This document shows, piece by piece, positions 5,688 through 7,936 of a DNA stretch of 7,936 nucleotides. The notes beneath the pieces are model-generated. The model made no database searches and was not told the DNA's origin. It saw only the letters and a program-made list of their open reading frames with translations. The stretch comes from Opitutus sp. GAS368 (GTDB lineage Bacteria > Verrucomicrobiota > Verrucomicrobiia > Opitutales > Opitutaceae), in assembly GCA_945861235.1 (NCBI GenBank), contig CAMATV010000139.1, forward strand, positions 1 through 7,936, in the 5' to 3' direction. Numbering within the stretch: position 1 is the first letter of the stretch; every line of letters begins with the position of its first letter. Made by a program: the position numbers and the translations under genes.

Positions 5688-5711
5688 GTTTCAAGCGTTA
5701 CCCTCTCCCCG

Positions 5712-7936
5712 ATGACCTATTCCCCTTGTTTCCCTTCCGGGCTGCTTCCGGTTACCCGCGCCTTACTACTGACCTGCCTGATCCTCCTCCTGCCCACCAA
5801 CGCGCTGCAGGCAGCGGACGCCGCGGTGAAGCCATTCGACATTCCCTCCGGCGCCGCGAGCCGGACTTTGAAACTCTTCGCCCAGCAATCGGGCCGCGAA
5901 ATCGTGTTTTCGGCGGAGGACATCGGTGAAACCCAAACCAACTCCGTACGCGGAGAACTGGCCGCCCCCGAGGCGCTCAATCGAATGGTGGCTGGCACCG
6001 GTCTGACCGTTGGGGTCGAAGAGAAGTCGGGCCTTTTCTCCGTGCGGCGGGAAGCAGGCAAGAACGCCCGCAGCGGGGTCGGACGATCGACTCCGCCGGG
6101 AGTCGGCGAGCTCTCTGGTTACGTCAGCCACGGCGTTACCCGCGCGTCGCTCGCGGGGGCCGTCGTCGAAATCGCCGGCAGCGGCCGTCGGGTGCTGGCC
6201 GACACCACAGGGTATTTTCGCTTCACAAATCTACCGCCCGGCACCTATCGAGTGACCGTTTCCTACCCCGGGCTCGATTCGGATACGACAACCACCAGCG
6301 TCGGTCCGGGCGACAACTCGAAGGTAACGTTTGCCTTGTCCTCGGAAATCTACCGGCTCGAAGCGTTCACCGTCGCCTCCGATCGCGAGGGCAATGCCGC
6401 CTCGCTCACGCGTCAGCGAAACGCGAACAATATCATCAATGTCGTTTCGCTGGACGCCTATGGAGATGTCGCCGACGGCAACGTGGGCAATTTCCTGCAA
6501 AAGCTTCCCGGCGTGGCGACCCAGATGGCTGACGGCGACATTGTCGGTGTGATGCTGCGCGGAGCACCGCCCGGGATGAGCATGATTTCGCTCGACGGCA
6601 CGCAAATGTCCGCCGCCGGCAGTCGCGATTCGATTCCCGGCAGCGATCGGGCTCCAGTGATCGACCGCATCCCCGCGGAGTTCATCAAGGAAGTCGAGGT
6701 CACCAAGGCTTCGACTCCGGACATGGATGCGACCGGGTTGGGCGGCGCGGCAAAGCTCGTCACCAAATCGGCTTTCGATTTCCGGGAGCGCCAGGTTTTC
6801 AGCTATCAATGGTCCTATATCCGCAACACGTATCGTGACGAGTATCCGTGGACACCGAGCGTTTCGGCCACGCTGATGCGGAAATTCGGGCCGGGCGACC
6901 GTATGGCGGTGACGCTGTCGGGAAGTTACAACGACTCGTTCGTCGGGCGTGACCGCATCCAGATGGCGAAGAACAACGCGGAAGGCTTCTCCACCAATTT
7001 CCGGATGCTCGACGACATCTACCATGTCATTCGTCGTGGCGCCGGTGGGAAGCTTGAGTTTCGTCCCGACGAGTCCTCCTCGATCTATTTCGACACGCTC
7101 TTCACCCGCTATACCCGCAATAACACCCGGCGGGACCAGCAAGCCACGTCGAGCGGCGCCACCCGGATCGCAGATTACGGAATCGTCAGCCGCGCCGCGA
7201 TCCAAGGCGGGGCCGTGCCGCGGGCCACGGCCACTCTGGCCGCAGGGCTCGCGCCGGGGGCTTCGACCTCCGCCGTCGAACTCCTCAACGCCAACTTTCT
7301 CAGCACCAGCTCGACCGAATGGCGTGAGAACACGCAATGGCTTTTCGCGCTCGGCGGCAAGAAGCGCTGGGGTAACACCGAGGTCATCGGACGGCTGACC
7401 CATGGCATCGACGATTTCTACAAGATCTCGCCCATCTTTGCCGCACGAATAAACGGCGGCACAGGATTCATCATTGACCAGTCGCGATCACAGGAGCGTC
7501 CGCGCTTCTTCCAAACCTATGGCCCTGATCCGGGAAACTTCGCCCCCTACGTCCAATGGCAGCACACGCAGTCGATCTCCGATGCTTTGGAGCGCATCTC
7601 GACCGCAGGAGCCGATGTGAAGCACGAGGTGAACCGCTTCCCATTCCCGGTTCATCTCCAGGCCGGACTCAAATATCAGCGGCAGTCTCGCTCCACGGAT
7701 ATCTATCGTCCGATCCGGGACTATGTCGGCGCGGACGGCGTGTTCGGCCGCAACCTCGCGACGGGGACCAACGACGACAATCTCCCCCAGTTTCAGCAAC
7801 CCAGCCGCTACGCGTTGTTCAACGGTTACTATCCGGCGATTCCGCAGATCAACTACACCGCCATCCAAGGGCTTTTCCGGACGCAACCGAGTCACTTCCG
7901 CCCGAACGGCACCAGTGTGACCGTGCATCCACCGCC
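5712..7936 (+). CDS. TonB-dependent outer-membrane receptor with STN signalling domain (3' end outside window)
   Basis: This outer-membrane transporter and signal transducer has 741 codons open to the window edge, so the rest of the barrel is missing. The signal peptide is ~1-35 (TRALLLTCLILLLPTNALQAADA). Residues ~42-112 are an STN domain (FDIPSGAASRTLKLFAQQSG, then LAAPEALNRMVAGTGLTV), the part that talks to FecR in FecA-type systems. Residues ~134-210 are a carboxypeptidase-regulatory-like sandwich (LAGAVVEIAGSGRRVLADTTGYFRFTNLPPGTYRV). LEAFTVAS (216-223) is a likely TonB box. The plug spans ~228-355 (VGNFLQKLPGVATQMADGD, MLRGAPPGMSMISLDG, then EFIKEVEVTKASTPDMDATGLGGAAKLVTK). Barrel sequence follows. 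The STN plus sandwich arrangement resembles sigma/anti-sigma-coupled glycan receptors, so a sugar-type substrate is inferred. No SusD partner is visible. The start ATG lies 24 nt after the bipartite motif, with no Shine-Dalgarno sequence. Confidence 0.95.
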   Translation, partial: MTYSPCFPSGLLPVTRALLLTCLILLLPTNALQAADAAVKPFDIPSGAASRTLKLFAQQSGREIVFSAEDIGETQTNSVRGELAAPEALNRMVAGTGLTVGVEEKSGLFSVRREAGKNARSGVGRSTPPGVGELSGYVSHGVTRASLAGAVVEIAGSGRRVLADTTGYFRFTNLPPGTYRVTVSYPGLDSDTTTTSVGPGDNSKVTFALSSEIYRLEAFTVASDREGNAASLTRQRNANNIINVVSLDAYGDVADGNVGNFLQKLPGVATQMADGDIVGVMLRGAPPGMSMISLDGTQMSAAGSRDSIPGSDRAPVIDRIPAEFIKEVEVTKASTPDMDATGLGGAAKLVTKSAFDFRERQVFSYQWSYIRNTYRDEYPWTPSVSATLMRKFGPGDRMAVTLSGSYNDSFVGRDRIQMAKNNAEGFSTNFRMLDDIYHVIRRGAGGKLEFRPDESSSIYFDTLFTRYTRNNTRRDQQATSSGATRIADYGIVSRAAIQGGAVPRATATLAAGLAPGASTSAVELLNANFLSTSSTEWRENTQWLFALGGKKRWGNTEVIGRLTHGIDDFYKISPIFAARINGGTGFIIDQSRSQERPRFFQTYGPDPGNFAPYVQWQHTQSISDALERISTAGADVKHEVNRFPFPVHLQAGLKYQRQSRSTDIYRPIRDYVGADGVFGRNLATGTNDDNLPQFQQPSRYALFNGYYPAIPQINYTAIQGLFRTQPSHFRPNGTSVTVHPP

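Larger units (their letters stand above)
5472..5711. other. Intergenic region between the DUF1080 gene and the TonB-dependent receptor
   Basis: These 240 nt have no convincing gene. They hold a short inverted repeat (TCCCA at 5493-5497, TGGGA at 5511-5515), the structured repeat copy B (5513-5599) and the bipartite motif (5661-5687). The hairpins of copy B could act as a transcription end or mRNA-stabilising structure for the upstream cluster. There is no T run after them, so a standard intrinsic terminator is not supported. The motif suggests that the receptor starts its own transcript here. Confidence 0.75.

Noticed and set aside
6231..7403. Open frame of 390 codons on the minus strand within the TonB receptor gene
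   Set aside because: It is antisense to a confident receptor reading frame with plug and STN signatures and has no protein-like features of its own.
1..7936. CRISPR array, tRNA, rRNA or known riboswitch
   Set aside because: No regularly spaced repeats were seen, and reading the intergenic regions gave no tRNA-like cloverleaf with conserved arms or familiar aptamer core.

Overview
The window looks like a GC-rich chromosome segment from a Gram-negative, glycan-degrading bacterium. The gene content fits Verrucomicrobiota, and Opitutaceae in particular: a FecI/FecR pair, a TonB-dependent receptor with a very Opitutaceae-like junction (LEAFTVAS), a PVC-type beta-propeller fused to cytochrome c, and a DUF1080 protein. 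The taxon is inferred from protein style, not from a marker gene.

Layout. On the minus strand at the left, an ECF sigma factor (932-1474) overlaps its FecR-type anti-sigma factor by ATGA; FecR runs off the left edge. A 333-nt divergent intergenic region follows, with two outward-facing copies of a bipartite motif and one copy of a structured repeat. On the plus strand comes a compact three-gene cluster: a small secreted protein of unknown function (1808-2404), a secreted beta-propeller/cytochrome c protein coupled to it by ATGA (2401-4659), and a secreted 3-keto-disaccharide-hydrolase-type (DUF1080) protein (4701-5471). A 240-nt intergenic region then carries a second, inverted copy of the repeat and a third copy of the bipartite motif. 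It leads into a TonB-dependent receptor (5712 to the right edge, incomplete) with an STN signalling domain, a carboxypeptidase-regulatory-like domain, a plug and the first part of the barrel.

How it may work together (inference). The receptor would import a glycan or glycoside and signal through STN to FecR, releasing the sigma factor. The sigma factor would then drive its own operon, the three-gene cluster and the receptor through the shared motif TTAACGGAAA-N10-CGGTTTC. The cluster pairs an electron-accepting haem protein with a DUF1080 protein, which suggests oxidative (3-keto) cleavage of a glycoside in the periplasm. The two points most worth checking are the shared motif at all three transcription starts and the inverted pair of cruciform-like repeats flanking the three-gene cluster.
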